From an uncultured Gammaproteobacteria bacterium (lineage in GTDB: Bacteria > Pseudomonadota > Gammaproteobacteria > UBA9214): a DNA stretch of 22,026 nt. The notes beneath the pieces were generated by a model, which ran no database searches, had not been told where the DNA came from, and was given only the letters and a program-made list of their open reading frames with translations. The stretch covers positions 1 through 22,026 of the forward strand of contig CAJQOV010000020.1 of NCBI GenBank assembly GCA_905480065.1. The letters run 5' to 3'. How positions within the stretch are numbered: position 1 is the first letter of the stretch; each line of letters starts with the position of its first letter. The position numbers and the translations under genes were made by a program. This document shows, in pieces, positions 7,099 to 14,518 of this stretch.

Positions 7099-8076
7099 CT
7101 AGGCCGGTTCGGCTTCCACCACGGGCCGGCCTGGTGAAGGCGCCTGTACCGGGTTGCCGGCGGCTGATTTGTCAGCCACTGCCTCGCCACCCAGCGCCGC
7201 GAGCAGGGCCGGCAGGAACTCGGCCAGCTCCAGCACCAGCAACGAGAAATCCTGATCAAAACGGGCCAGCGGGTCATCATCCACGTCCTGCTCTGCCGCG
7301 CGGACGATGTCCTCGAAGCGCAGCCGCTTTATGGACAGGTCATCATGCAATACAAAAGACAGTCGCTCCCGCCACTGCATGGCGAGCCTGACGGCGAACT
7401 TGCCATTGCGAATATGGTTACGCACCTCCGCCGCACCCAGATCCTGGTGCTTGCAGCTGATCACGCCACCATCCGGGTCCGGATGCCGGAGCAGACATTC
7501 ATCCATCGGCGTAAAACCCTGCGGCAATGCCTCACCACTCAGCCAACGCGTCATCGTATCTGTTGTGGAGTGGCGCACCTGCACCGGGGTGGCCGGGAAA
7601 CGACCGAGCGTGTTGCGCAACAGGCTGACCAGCGTCTCCGCTTTCGAGGCCGACGGACTGTCCACCACCAGCAGGCCGTGACGAACATCAATGTACGCAA
7701 ACAGGTTCGAGATGCGTGTCAGTGCGCGTGGCAACAGATCAACGATGATCTCCTCCTTCATGCGCAGCTTTTCACGCCGGTAGATTTCCCGTGACTCGGC
7801 CGCCTCCACCTCCGCCACCTTGTCGTCCAGCAACTGGCGTATGACGCCGGCCGGCAGGATCTTCTCCTCCTTGCGCATGCAAACCATGATGTAACCATTT
7901 GCCGCGTGCACCAGCTGTTGCCCGACGCGACCCAATGGCGATGCCCAGCCGGATGCAACCAGCTCCATACGACCGCAACCCCTGAACGCGCTGGCATGCA
8001 GCCGCTCATCCAGTAGTTCCGGGGTCAATTCGAAGGACTGTCCAAGACGATAGAGCTGAAGATTGCGGAACCACAT
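7099..8076 (-). CDS. rdgC: Recombination-associated protein RdgC
   Basis: RdgC is a ring-shaped, non-specific DNA-binding protein that restrains RecA and is linked to replication-fork repair and, in Neisseria, to pilin variation. The N-terminus MWFRNLQLYRL is the family start, followed by RMELVASGWASPLG (in the first third), MRKEEKILPAGVIRQLLDDK and REKLRMKEEIIVDLLPRA, all typical. The frame remains open for ten more codons to an ATG at 8106, but that ATG lies inside a good -10 box, so I start at 8076, where GGGGTGG also stands upstream. The 325-aa product is somewhat longer than the roughly 303-aa E. coli protein because of an Ala/Pro-rich C-terminal tail (about the last 25 residues). The gene leads a two-gene unit with the HIT gene. 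Confidence 0.95.
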   Translation of the reverse strand: MWFRNLQLYRLGQSFELTPELLDERLHASAFRGCGRMELVASGWASPLGRVGQQLVHAANGYIMVCMRKEEKILPAGVIRQLLDDKVAEVEAAESREIYRREKLRMKEEIIVDLLPRALTRISNLFAYIDVRHGLLVVDSPSASKAETLVSLLRNTLGRFPATPVQVRHSTTDTMTRWLSGEALPQGFTPMDECLLRHPDPDGGVISCKHQDLGAAEVRNHIRNGKFAVRLAMQWRERLSFVLHDDLSIKRLRFEDIVRAAEQDVDDDPLARFDQDFSLLVLELAEFLPALLAALGGEAVADKSAAGNPVQAPSPGRPVVEAEPA

Positions 8077-8104
8077 GATGAAACCACCCCGTAAAAAACG
8101 AGTC

Positions 8105-8133
8105 ATTATGGGGAAAGATGTTTCCCGTGGCTA
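8105..8133 (-). promoter_or_regulatory. Probable rdgC promoter
   Basis: On the minus strand TAGCCA (8133-8128) and CATAAT (8110-8105) are 17 bases apart and match the sigma-70 boxes at 4/6 and 5/6 positions. The transcript would begin near 8098, about 20 bases before the chosen rdgC start. The spacer contains a GGGAAA/TTTCCC inverted repeat. Confidence 0.55.
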
Positions 8134-8640
8134 CCGTTTTCCTGTCGCACCGCGACACTACTCGCCAGCTTATCTGTCAACGCTCCAGCGACTGTTGAGC
8201 AAACGTTCGGATGTCGTGGAAAAGTCTGCAATACGCTGCGAGGGCTGCAGGTAAAACCGGGGCAGCTAGTGCACTGCGGGATCCTGATCTTGCCGGCCCG
8301 CCGCCATGGCAGCGCGTGACAGCAAAGTAACCGCTGCGGTTTTGCCGGGCATGCCCGCCGTTTCGCCACGACACCATCTCACAGCGAAACCCCATGCACA
8401 CAGAACGTATTACACCGGCAGATACCTCCACTTCATGGCACTGGTGCGCGACGCGCCGGAGGCGGTTTCCGTCACAGTTATAAGTACTTGGTTAAGCACT
8501 TATCCAGCAGGGAACTCGTCAAATTCTCGGCAACAAACACGAATTACCTTGCACTTCGCCCCGGCATTTTAATCCGTAACCCCGCCGCGGCATCAGCCCG
8601 CAACTGCATGCGCATGCACCCCATTCCGGCGCAGCAAACA
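8134..8640. other. Long intergenic stretch without a convincing gene
   Basis: Short open frames on both strands (for example 8306-8572 plus, 8177-8431 minus) show no family character, no ribosome site and mixed composition, so I call none of them. I found no tRNA-like or other recognisable RNA. The visible structure is an imperfect 24-base inverted repeat at 8480-8503 and a CATGCGCATGC-type palindrome near 8607-8618. Confidence 0.5.
8480..8503. repeat. 24-bp inverted repeat, possible operator
   Basis: ATAAGT-A-CTT and AAG-C-ACTTAT flank a central GGTT. Nine of ten arm positions pair, with only the A/C pair mismatched. It lies in the long non-coding region between rdgC and the cold-shock gene and looks more like a dimeric protein-binding site than a terminator, because no T tract follows. 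Confidence 0.4.
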
Positions 8641-8644
8641 TGAC

Positions 8645-8844
8645 TGTCGATTTTTCCTGATTCTCATGTATTATCCGTCCAATGAATGGAAGAAAGGGGG
8701 GGCAAAAATCCTGGCACATTCATTCATTGACAACGTAATTGCACATTTTTCAGGTACACCCGGATGTTCCCGCAACAACTCCTGCTTGTTTCTTGGCTAA
8801 TCTGCAATTGAATACAAGTTCTACCTATTTTCATGAGGTGTTAA
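8645..8844 (+). promoter_or_regulatory. Cold-shock gene promoter region and long leader
   Basis: A -10-like TATTAT (8669-8674) is preceded by a weak TGTCGA (8645-8650). If it is used, the leader would be about 165 bases, the length expected for cspA-type mRNAs whose 5' UTR acts as a temperature-sensing element. A TTGACA at 8727-8732 has no partner box at the right distance. GAGGTG (8835-8840) is the ribosome site. Confidence 0.35.
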
Positions 8845-9048
8845 ATGGCTACAGGTACTGTGAAGTGGTTCAACGAGTCCAAAGGATTTGGTTTTATCGC
8901 GCCGAGCGACGGTGGTGAAGATGTATTCGTACACTTTTCCGCCATCCAGGGTGATGGATTCAAGACCCTGGCCGAGGGACAGACAGTAAATTTTGATATC
9001 GAGCGGGGACCGAAAGGACTGCAGGCCGTCAACGTCACCGGAAAATAA
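8845..9048 (+). CDS. Cold-shock protein (CspA family)
   Basis: The 67-aa protein is a complete single cold-shock domain: MATGTVKWFNESKGFGFI at the start, RNP1 KGFGFI (13-18), RNP2 VFVHF (27-31) and the closing GPKGLQAVNV. Such proteins bind single-stranded RNA and DNA, melt RNA hairpins and can act as transcription antiterminators (known for the E. coli CspA, CspC and CspE proteins). Which paralogue this is cannot be decided, so no symbol is given. A GAGGTG ribosome site precedes the ATG by four bases, and a long leader precedes that. The gene is followed by a strong terminator and then greB. Confidence 0.97.
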   Translation: MATGTVKWFNESKGFGFIAPSDGGEDVFVHFSAIQGDGFKTLAEGQTVNFDIERGPKGLQAVNVTGK

Positions 9049-9072
9049 ACCGGTCTCGGCCAACGTAGCAAG

Positions 9073-9102
9073 GAAACCCCGCCCAGGCGGGGTTTCTTTT
9101 TT
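9073..9102 (+). terminator. Strong intrinsic terminator after the cold-shock gene
   Basis: GAAACCCCGCC (9073-9083) pairs perfectly with GGCGGGGTTTC (9086-9096), and six T residues follow. It ends only 28 bases before the greB start codon. Confidence 0.92.
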
Positions 9103-9130
9103 GTCAATCACCAGCCAGGGAATCCACCAG

Positions 9131-9625
9131 ATGGGTCGTTACCGCGCCCCGGCACCGAAGTCATCCCCGTACATCACCCCACAAGGCCAGCTCCAGCTGA
9201 GCGCAGAGCTGCAGTCGCTCTGGCAACGGCGCGCAGGCGTCACCCGTGCACTGACCGCTGCGGCGGCGGAAGGGGATCGCTCGGAAAACGCCGAGTATAT
9301 CTACCGCAAGAAAGAACTGCGCGAGATCGACCGGCGCATACGCTACCTGCAGAAACGCTTGCCGGAACTGAAAGTTGTCAGCCAGAAACCGACCGACGGC
9401 AGGCGGATCTTCTTCGGTGCCAGCGTTACCCTGGAAGACATGCAGGGCAACCAGGTGTGTTATCGAATCGTCGGTGCCGACGAATTTGACCCCGCTCGCG
9501 GCTGGATCAGCATCGATTCACCGCTGGCGCAGGCACTGCTGAAAAAAACCATCGATGAAGAGATACGCCTGATGACCCCGGGTGGTCCGGCAGAATACCT
9601 GGTGATTGAAATTGCCTACGAGTAG
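9131..9625 (+). CDS. greB: Transcription elongation factor GreB
   Basis: GreB binds the RNA polymerase secondary channel and stimulates cleavage of backtracked RNA. The 164-aa protein has the family layout: an N-terminal coiled coil with the tip AEGDRSENAEY, whose acidic residues D49 and E52 place Mg2+ at the polymerase active site, the basic RKKELREIDRRIRYL helix, and a C-terminal FKBP-like domain (GASVTLEDMQGNQVCYRIVG to the end). The YITPQG start and basic patch favour GreB over GreA. The frame is open for 46 codons upstream but passes back through the cold-shock terminator and gene; MGRYRAP is the family start and has CAGGGA about nine bases before it. It converges on arfB with a nine-base gap. 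No promoter of its own is obvious. Confidence 0.95.
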   Translation: MGRYRAPAPKSSPYITPQGQLQLSAELQSLWQRRAGVTRALTAAAAEGDRSENAEYIYRKKELREIDRRIRYLQKRLPELKVVSQKPTDGRRIFFGASVTLEDMQGNQVCYRIVGADEFDPARGWISIDSPLAQALLKKTIDEEIRLMTPGGPAEYLVIEIAYE

Positions 9626-9634
9626 ACCGGACAA

Positions 9635-10054
9635 TCAGTCGTCGCCGGACACCTTGCCACGCAGGCGCTTGTGCTGACCGTGGCGACTCTTGCTGTCGAG
9701 CCTGCGCTCACGCGAGCCAGTCGTTGGACGGGTCGCAATCCGCTGGCGCGGGGTAACCAGCACACTGCTGACCAGCTCGCGCAGGCGCTCCAGTGCATCG
9801 GTACGGTTCATGTCCCGGGTACGAAACCGCTGCGCCTTGATGACCACTACCCCGTCGGAGCTGATGCGCTGATCGCGCAGTGCCAGCAGACGCTGCTTGA
9901 TACGTTCCGGCAGTGAAGACGCCTGGATATCGAAACGCAGATGGATTGCAGAAGCCACCTTGTTGACATTCTGGCCACCGGCGCCCTGTGCCCGGATGGA
10001 GGAAAGTTCCAGTTCTGATTCCGGTATGGTGATGGTGCGCGAGATCTGCAGCAT
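9635..10054 (-). CDS. arfB: Alternative ribosome-rescue factor ArfB (YaeJ)
   Basis: ArfB hydrolyses peptidyl-tRNA on ribosomes stalled at mRNA ends. The 139-aa product matches the E. coli protein (140 aa) from end to end: the catalytic GAGGQ loop (residues 24-28) in IRAQGAGGQNVNK, AIHLRFDIQASSLPE, ISSDGVVVIKAQ, and a basic C-terminal tail (RERRLDSKSRHGQHKRLRGK) that enters the mRNA channel. The frame extends 13 codons upstream, but MLQISRTITIPE is the family start. Its ATG shares one base with the stop TGA of the small upstream gene (TGATG), indicating translational coupling. Confidence 0.95.
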   Translation of the reverse strand: MLQISRTITIPESELELSSIRAQGAGGQNVNKVASAIHLRFDIQASSLPERIKQRLLALRDQRISSDGVVVIKAQRFRTRDMNRTDALERLRELVSSVLVTPRQRIATRPTTGSRERRLDSKSRHGQHKRLRGKVSGDD

Positions 10055-10239
10055 CAGTGTGCACTGGTTCGGACCGCACCGCAGCGACTGCAACGATACT
10101 CGGTTACCAGGCGCCCCTGCCTGCTGTCAAAACGACTGTCCTTGTTGATCACCCACTTGTGAAATCCGCGCCGGCACAGCGTGTTGCCCTGTGTGCGCTG
10201 TGCCGCGGTCGGCCGCTTGAAGCGTACCACCTCACCCAT
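10054..10239 (-). CDS. Tiny Cys/His (zinc-ribbon-like) protein upstream of arfB
   Basis: The 61-aa protein starts MGEVVRFKRP and carries C22 and H27 (LCRRGFHKW) and C50/C53 (YRCSRCGAVR). This C-x4-H...C-x2-C pattern resembles small zinc-binding proteins in which a C-H-x-W half is followed by CxRCG. I do not know a function. It is basic, so nucleic acid or ribosome binding is conceivable. Its stop overlaps the arfB start by one base, and 33 bases separate it from the PEPCK-like gene upstream. The ribosome site is weak. That coupling, together with codon use like its neighbours, is the evidence that it is real. Confidence 0.75.
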   Translation of the reverse strand: MGEVVRFKRPTAAQRTQGNTLCRRGFHKWVINKDSRFDSRQGRLVTEYRCSRCGAVRTSAH

Positions 10240-10272
10240 AAGCCGGCGCGTTCCCTGCGAACCCGTTGCACA

Positions 10273-13200
10273 TTAATGCGGATTGACTCGCGTACGACGG
10301 AAGCGCGAGGCAAATCTTTGTAACAGGGTCGGTTCACGGTATGCGTGCAAGCTGTCGTCTGCCTGCTCGCTGGTAGCGTTCAGGGCTGGTGCCAGGCGTG
10401 CCTTGCCCCAGTTCAACACATCCTTCGCACTGGCCTTGCCGGCCGGTCCCAGCGGATCGGCACCCAGGGTACCGACCAGGCTGGCCAGGTACCCGGGCTG
10501 CGAAACCTGCGCCAGTGTTTGCTCGGCGGATTGCAGACGCTGGGCAATCCCGAGCCGCGCCGCCTCGTCGGCATATTTTCCGTCTTCAAGAAATGACCGC
10601 AGGCTGGCCACGTGCCGCGTCCACAATGCAATGTCGCGATGTTGCTTGACCTCCAGGCGCTCCCGGTACCAGTCCGAATCCAGCAGGTTTTCACGGGTAA
10701 ACATGGCGCGGAAATTCGGGTGCTGGGCATCCATCCCGTCATACTTGCCGGTCGCCATCACCAGCAGCAAGGCCCGCAACGGCGGACAGGCATCCTCGAT
10801 GCTGCCGTCCTCGAGGTATTGCAACGCAACCCGCTGCTGGGCCTCGACGATATTGTTGATGCCATCGACAAAGCTGTCCAGGCCCTGGATTTCCGGACGC
10901 AGGATCTCATCGGTGAATACCGCACCGGGATTATCGAAGATCTTGCCGAAGAAACGATGCACAAAATGCTGCGTAATGCGGTAACCCAGGCGACTGGCCA
11001 GGATCACCTTGCCGTCATGGGTAAAGTCCTGCAGCGGTTCCAGGCAGCCAGCCCCGATCAGGTAGCCCGGGCTGCGCTCCTGGGGCGTCAGGCGCGCCCA
11101 GATCTCCGGGATCAGCAGGCTGATGTCGTGGTCCACACGCACATCCGGTCCGACATGTCCTGCGGAACTGGAAAAACCGGCGTGTCCGGTCAGGATAAAG
11201 GAAACCAGCGCATTGTTCAGGTCCGCGGTGGCGCGCAAGGCGTTGAATGGCCCCTTGGTCAGGGCACCCTCGGAACCGGCGCCGGTCGTGGACGGTGACT
11301 TGCCGGTCAGGCTGCACACAAAATCCATGAACAGTTCCGGCAGTTCCTGGTAATGAATCGGGTTATATACGGCCAGTGGGCGAATGCCCGGCTCGGGTGG
11401 ATTATTGCGGCGCCCGGCCAGCACCGCGTCGACCGGATGACAGACCGGTGCATCGGGTGCGATCCCGCGGTGCAGGCGAATGCTCATCTCTGCAAGGTAT
11501 TTGCGCTCCGGGCGCACCAGGTCGGGACGCACCTGCAGGTAACGCGGATTTTTGGACGGTGCACCGTTGACGATACGCGGATGCGCGGAGGAGACCGTGT
11601 ATGTGCTGCCATCCTCGTGGGCCTTGCGCAAGCGTTTCTGCATGGCCGGCGTGTACTGGTAAAACGTATGCACATCATCAACCAGCGCGGTCAGCCGCGC
11701 ACGGTCAAACGGTTCAAAGTTGGCGATGAAATTGTCCGGCTGCGACATATCCAGCTCGGTCTGCTTGTCGAAGCCGGGATGAATGGCATCATCCGGGCGC
11801 TGGAACAGGCGGTACTCGCAATTCTTGACCAGCTTGACGCTATTGAGGGTATTGCCGCGCGGCCCGCAGGCGTCGACGCAGCCGGCCGGCACCACCACGG
11901 ACGCGGTGATATCATCCTCCATCTGTATCTTTTCGGTCGCGATGTAGTCCTGACGCAGCTTGAAGGTACGCCATTTGCCATCCGTGTCGAAACCGACGCG
12001 CAAATACGAGGCAACGATGTTGCGGTCATCCAGCTTGAGCTCATGCGCCGGCGCACCGTCCACCTCGTCAACCGACAGGTGACTGCGCCAGTCATTGCCC
12101 CACTCGGCGCGATAGAAGCGCTTGATCAGAAACGTCAGCGCCAGGATGCGTGGTGGCATCGAGGCCAGCCAGTCGTTGAATTCATCGGTATAGCTGGAGG
12201 TCGGGGTCAGCAGCTTGATCACCGAGCCCAGGCTGCGCTCGGAACTGAGCGGCTTGCGGGTTGCATCGCGGTCCTCGTGCTCGAAGCCCGGCTTGAAGCG
12301 CGTGGTGTAGTCCCGGTCGAAGATCTCCTGCACCAGCGCCAGGTCCTTCTGCAGATCGTCGATGAACAGCGGCCGGTAGATCACCGCGTCATTCAGGGAC
12401 TTGGAAATTTCCGACTTGCCGCCACCGGACACCGTGCTCGGCTTGTGGCAGAAAGTACCTTCCGGATCGGTTCCGACCAGCCGCCAGGACGGCGCACCGG
12501 GATGCTTTTCCATCTCGACCTTGTAACCGTTCGGCTGCATGTAGATCTTGCCAGGCTGCAGGCGGATCTTTTGGGTTTCGTCGTCACGCTCCCAGGAGAT
12601 GGTCTGCGCATTCAGATCCATGCGCACCTTGAGCGGGACGTAGATGATCTGCGGCCAGCTGCGGTCGATGGCGTACCCTTCCGGCTGCACGTCCATCAGT
12701 GCACCATAGCGTTCGACCATGTCATCGAAGGAATAACCGGGCATGCTGTAGGTACGGCTGTCGACGCCGAATTCCTCACCGTGGTTACGGCGCGGGAAGG
12801 CCAGCGCGCCACCGGCATGCTCTTCCTCCGACAGGCCGAACAGGTTGGCCGAGAAACCGATCTGGGTCTTGACCTCTTTCTTGCAGTAGCCGAAATAATT
12901 GTCAGCCAGCAGTGTCACCATCACGCCAGATGCATCGCGCGCGGTCAGCTTGAAGGCCTGTCCGTCGTTATAGAGTTCGTTCTCGTCCTTCCAGCACATG
13001 CCATCCTGGCGTTGCCTGGCGCTGGCATCCTTCCAGCGTGGCAGCCCGGCTTCCTGCTTGGTGGTACCAACCAGGTGCGGCGCGAGAATGACGCAACCGC
13101 TGGTACCGGTCCAGTGCTCCACGTCCAGTGCGGCATCACACTCGGCAAGGTGCGGATTGCCGCCGTTGCCGAAAATACTTTCCACAAAATCCAGGTTACT

Positions 13201-13899
13201 GACCAGGTTGCCCGGTGCGAAGAACCGCACCTCCATGGTCTTTTCCGCTTCCTTGCCGGGTATTGCGGGACACACCACGGGACGCATCATCAGCGAGACA
13301 AACATGCGCGCCGGCTCGGGCAGCTGTGCCGTGAATGGCAGGGTCTGCAACTGCGCGGGCGGCTGCAGGGCACGCTCCAGCATGCGGGCGAAGGTCTGCA
13401 GCGGCACCGCCTTCTTGTCACCGGGTATCGGCAGCCCGCCCTCGCTGATATGGAAGGAACCCTTGGTAGTGCGGCGGTCACTGGCCGGGTTATGCAATAC
13501 ACCCTGCGCTACGCGATAGCTGGAAACGATATCGGAGTGGAATTCGTCGGCCCCCATCGGCAGGGACAGTTCACGCGCCACCCCGTGACGGTCCAGCACG
13601 AAAGTCTGGGTCGGCAGCACGGGCGCATGTCCCGCCTCGAGCGGTGCGAGGTAACGATCCAGGAAATCCTGGATGCGCTTGTCGATCGGGCACTGGTAAC
13701 CGGACAGCAGGCGGTTTTTTTCCCGGTAACTGCGCAGCAGGTCGCGTGATATCCCGAAAAAGCGTTCGGACTCGGCTGGCACACAGGTCGGCTGGCCGGA
13801 AGACGCCAGCTTGAGGTTGATATAGAGCTGCAGTTTGGCACGTTCCTCTTGCGGGGATTCGGGCGGTTTGTTCATCCCGAGTGCGTAGGCAAAATCCAT
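10273..13899 (-). CDS. PPi-type phosphoenolpyruvate carboxykinase (probable)
   Basis: This 1208-aa protein matches the pattern I remember for the PPi-dependent PEPCK family (EC 4.1.1.38) of Entamoeba, Propionibacterium and other bacteria, which are about 1150 aa and interconvert PEP, CO2 and Pi with oxaloacetate and PPi. Segments seen are HSDIVSSYRVAQGVLHNP (121-138), FFAPGNLVSNLDFVESIFGN (226-245), WTGTSGCVILAPHL (263-276), DNYFGYCKKEVKTQ (333-346), PSTVSGGGKSEISKS (487-501) and SLTGKSPSTTGAGSEGALTK. The SGGGKS stretch is placed like the kinase P-loop of ATP/GTP PEPCKs. There is no signal peptide, so it should be cytoplasmic. GGAGGA lies four bases before the ATG at 13899. The last roughly 40 residues are a basic tail. 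A 798-codon open frame lies opposite, but it is only a shadow. The family call rests on memory of alignments, not on a search. Confidence 0.65.
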   Translation of the reverse strand: MDFAYALGMNKPPESPQEERAKLQLYINLKLASSGQPTCVPAESERFFGISRDLLRSYREKNRLLSGYQCPIDKRIQDFLDRYLAPLEAGHAPVLPTQTFVLDRHGVARELSLPMGADEFHSDIVSSYRVAQGVLHNPASDRRTTKGSFHISEGGLPIPGDKKAVPLQTFARMLERALQPPAQLQTLPFTAQLPEPARMFVSLMMRPVVCPAIPGKEAEKTMEVRFFAPGNLVSNLDFVESIFGNGGNPHLAECDAALDVEHWTGTSGCVILAPHLVGTTKQEAGLPRWKDASARQRQDGMCWKDENELYNDGQAFKLTARDASGVMVTLLADNYFGYCKKEVKTQIGFSANLFGLSEEEHAGGALAFPRRNHGEEFGVDSRTYSMPGYSFDDMVERYGALMDVQPEGYAIDRSWPQIIYVPLKVRMDLNAQTISWERDDETQKIRLQPGKIYMQPNGYKVEMEKHPGAPSWRLVGTDPEGTFCHKPSTVSGGGKSEISKSLNDAVIYRPLFIDDLQKDLALVQEIFDRDYTTRFKPGFEHEDRDATRKPLSSERSLGSVIKLLTPTSSYTDEFNDWLASMPPRILALTFLIKRFYRAEWGNDWRSHLSVDEVDGAPAHELKLDDRNIVASYLRVGFDTDGKWRTFKLRQDYIATEKIQMEDDITASVVVPAGCVDACGPRGNTLNSVKLVKNCEYRLFQRPDDAIHPGFDKQTELDMSQPDNFIANFEPFDRARLTALVDDVHTFYQYTPAMQKRLRKAHEDGSTYTVSSAHPRIVNGAPSKNPRYLQVRPDLVRPERKYLAEMSIRLHRGIAPDAPVCHPVDAVLAGRRNNPPEPGIRPLAVYNPIHYQELPELFMDFVCSLTGKSPSTTGAGSEGALTKGPFNALRATADLNNALVSFILTGHAGFSSSAGHVGPDVRVDHDISLLIPEIWARLTPQERSPGYLIGAGCLEPLQDFTHDGKVILASRLGYRITQHFVHRFFGKIFDNPGAVFTDEILRPEIQGLDSFVDGINNIVEAQQRVALQYLEDGSIEDACPPLRALLLVMATGKYDGMDAQHPNFRAMFTRENLLDSDWYRERLEVKQHRDIALWTRHVASLRSFLEDGKYADEAARLGIAQRLQSAEQTLAQVSQPGYLASLVGTLGADPLGPAGKASAKDVLNWGKARLAPALNATSEQADDSLHAYREPTLLQRFASRFRRTRVNPH

Positions 13900-14010
13900 A
13901 ACATCCTCCGAGTCAGTATGGCCCGGAAGCAGGCATCCGGCACGTCGTTATAGTAGCGAATTCGCCGTTTAAAAACAGCGGAGTTAGCAGATACAATCTG
14001 AATCTTGAAT

Positions 14011-14029
14011 AAGATATCTACCGTATCTT
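14011..14029 (-). promoter_or_regulatory. Inverted repeat upstream of the PEPCK-like gene
   Basis: AAGATA and TATCTT (6-bp perfect arms) flank seven bases in an AT-rich stretch 110-130 bases before the start codon. The region 13900-14132 otherwise holds AT-rich promoter-like sequence but no hexamer pair I would commit to. The repeat may be a regulator site for the gene. Confidence 0.4.
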
Positions 14030-14132
14030 AATGATATTCATAACTAATGACTGGTTTTCTCGCCACCCGGCCAGGCGGGGCAATCCCGCATACCGCTGAC
14101 CTGTCCGGGCGGGGGCCGACAGCAGGCAGCAT

Positions 14133-14516
14133 TCAGTGCAGCGGGTTGAAGTCCACCGCCACCTGTTTACGGTATTCCTGGTCGTAGACGAATTCGATCG
14201 AGACCTGGCCGTCGGATCCCTGCAGTTCCTCGATGCGCACCTGCTTGAGTTCCGGCAGGCGGATGGCCAGGTAGCTGCACATGGCGGCCGCCATGGCCTC
14301 GTCAGCGGTATTCAGCGCATGCACCAGGTTGCCGGCTGCAAACCGGGCACGCTGCTCGATGTCCGGGTTACTGATGGTTTCTTCGCCGATCAGGATGCCG
14401 TCATCCATCTTGGCATCCATTCGATCGAGATAGGCACGCTGGTGATCCGGCAACAGCCGCTCGCGGTCGTACTCCAGCTGCGCAATCCCGTTCAGCAACA
14501 CCGCCATGACATTCAT
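14133..14516 (-). CDS. Conserved-looking small protein following ybiT
   Basis: The 127-aa protein begins MNVMAVLLNGIAQLEYDRER and contains LPDHQRAYLDRMDAKMDDGI and MCSYLAIRLPELKQVRIEE, a pattern I have seen as an uncharacterised family in Gammaproteobacteria. It is acidic and soluble with predicted helices, followed by strand-like GQVSIEFVYDQEYRKQVAVDF at the end. The function is unknown. It lies two bases after the ybiT stop, so it is probably translated together with it; a TTG two codons further out is possible, but ATG at 14516 is preferred, with AGGCAGG about eight bases before. Its position suggests a link with ribosome-associated YbiT, but nothing in the protein proves it. Confidence 0.82.
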   Translation of the reverse strand: MNVMAVLLNGIAQLEYDRERLLPDHQRAYLDRMDAKMDDGILIGEETISNPDIEQRARFAAGNLVHALNTADEAMAAAMCSYLAIRLPELKQVRIEELQGSDGQVSIEFVYDQEYRKQVAVDFNPLH

Positions 14517-14518
14517 GT

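Noticed and set aside
8306..8572. 88-codon plus-strand open frame between rdgC and the cold-shock gene
   Set aside because: There is no ribosome site, no recognisable motif and mixed composition, so I see no reason to call it a gene.
8727..8732. TTGACA before the cold-shock gene as its promoter
   Set aside because: No -10-like hexamer stands 15-19 bases downstream, so the upstream TATTAT is a better, though still weak, candidate.
11353..13749. Long plus-strand open frame of about 800 codons opposite the PEPCK-like gene
   Set aside because: It has low-complexity, His/Gln/Arg/Gly-heavy content and no family features. Shadow frames of this kind are common opposite GC-rich genes. The minus-strand protein has clear conserved segments and a good ribosome site.
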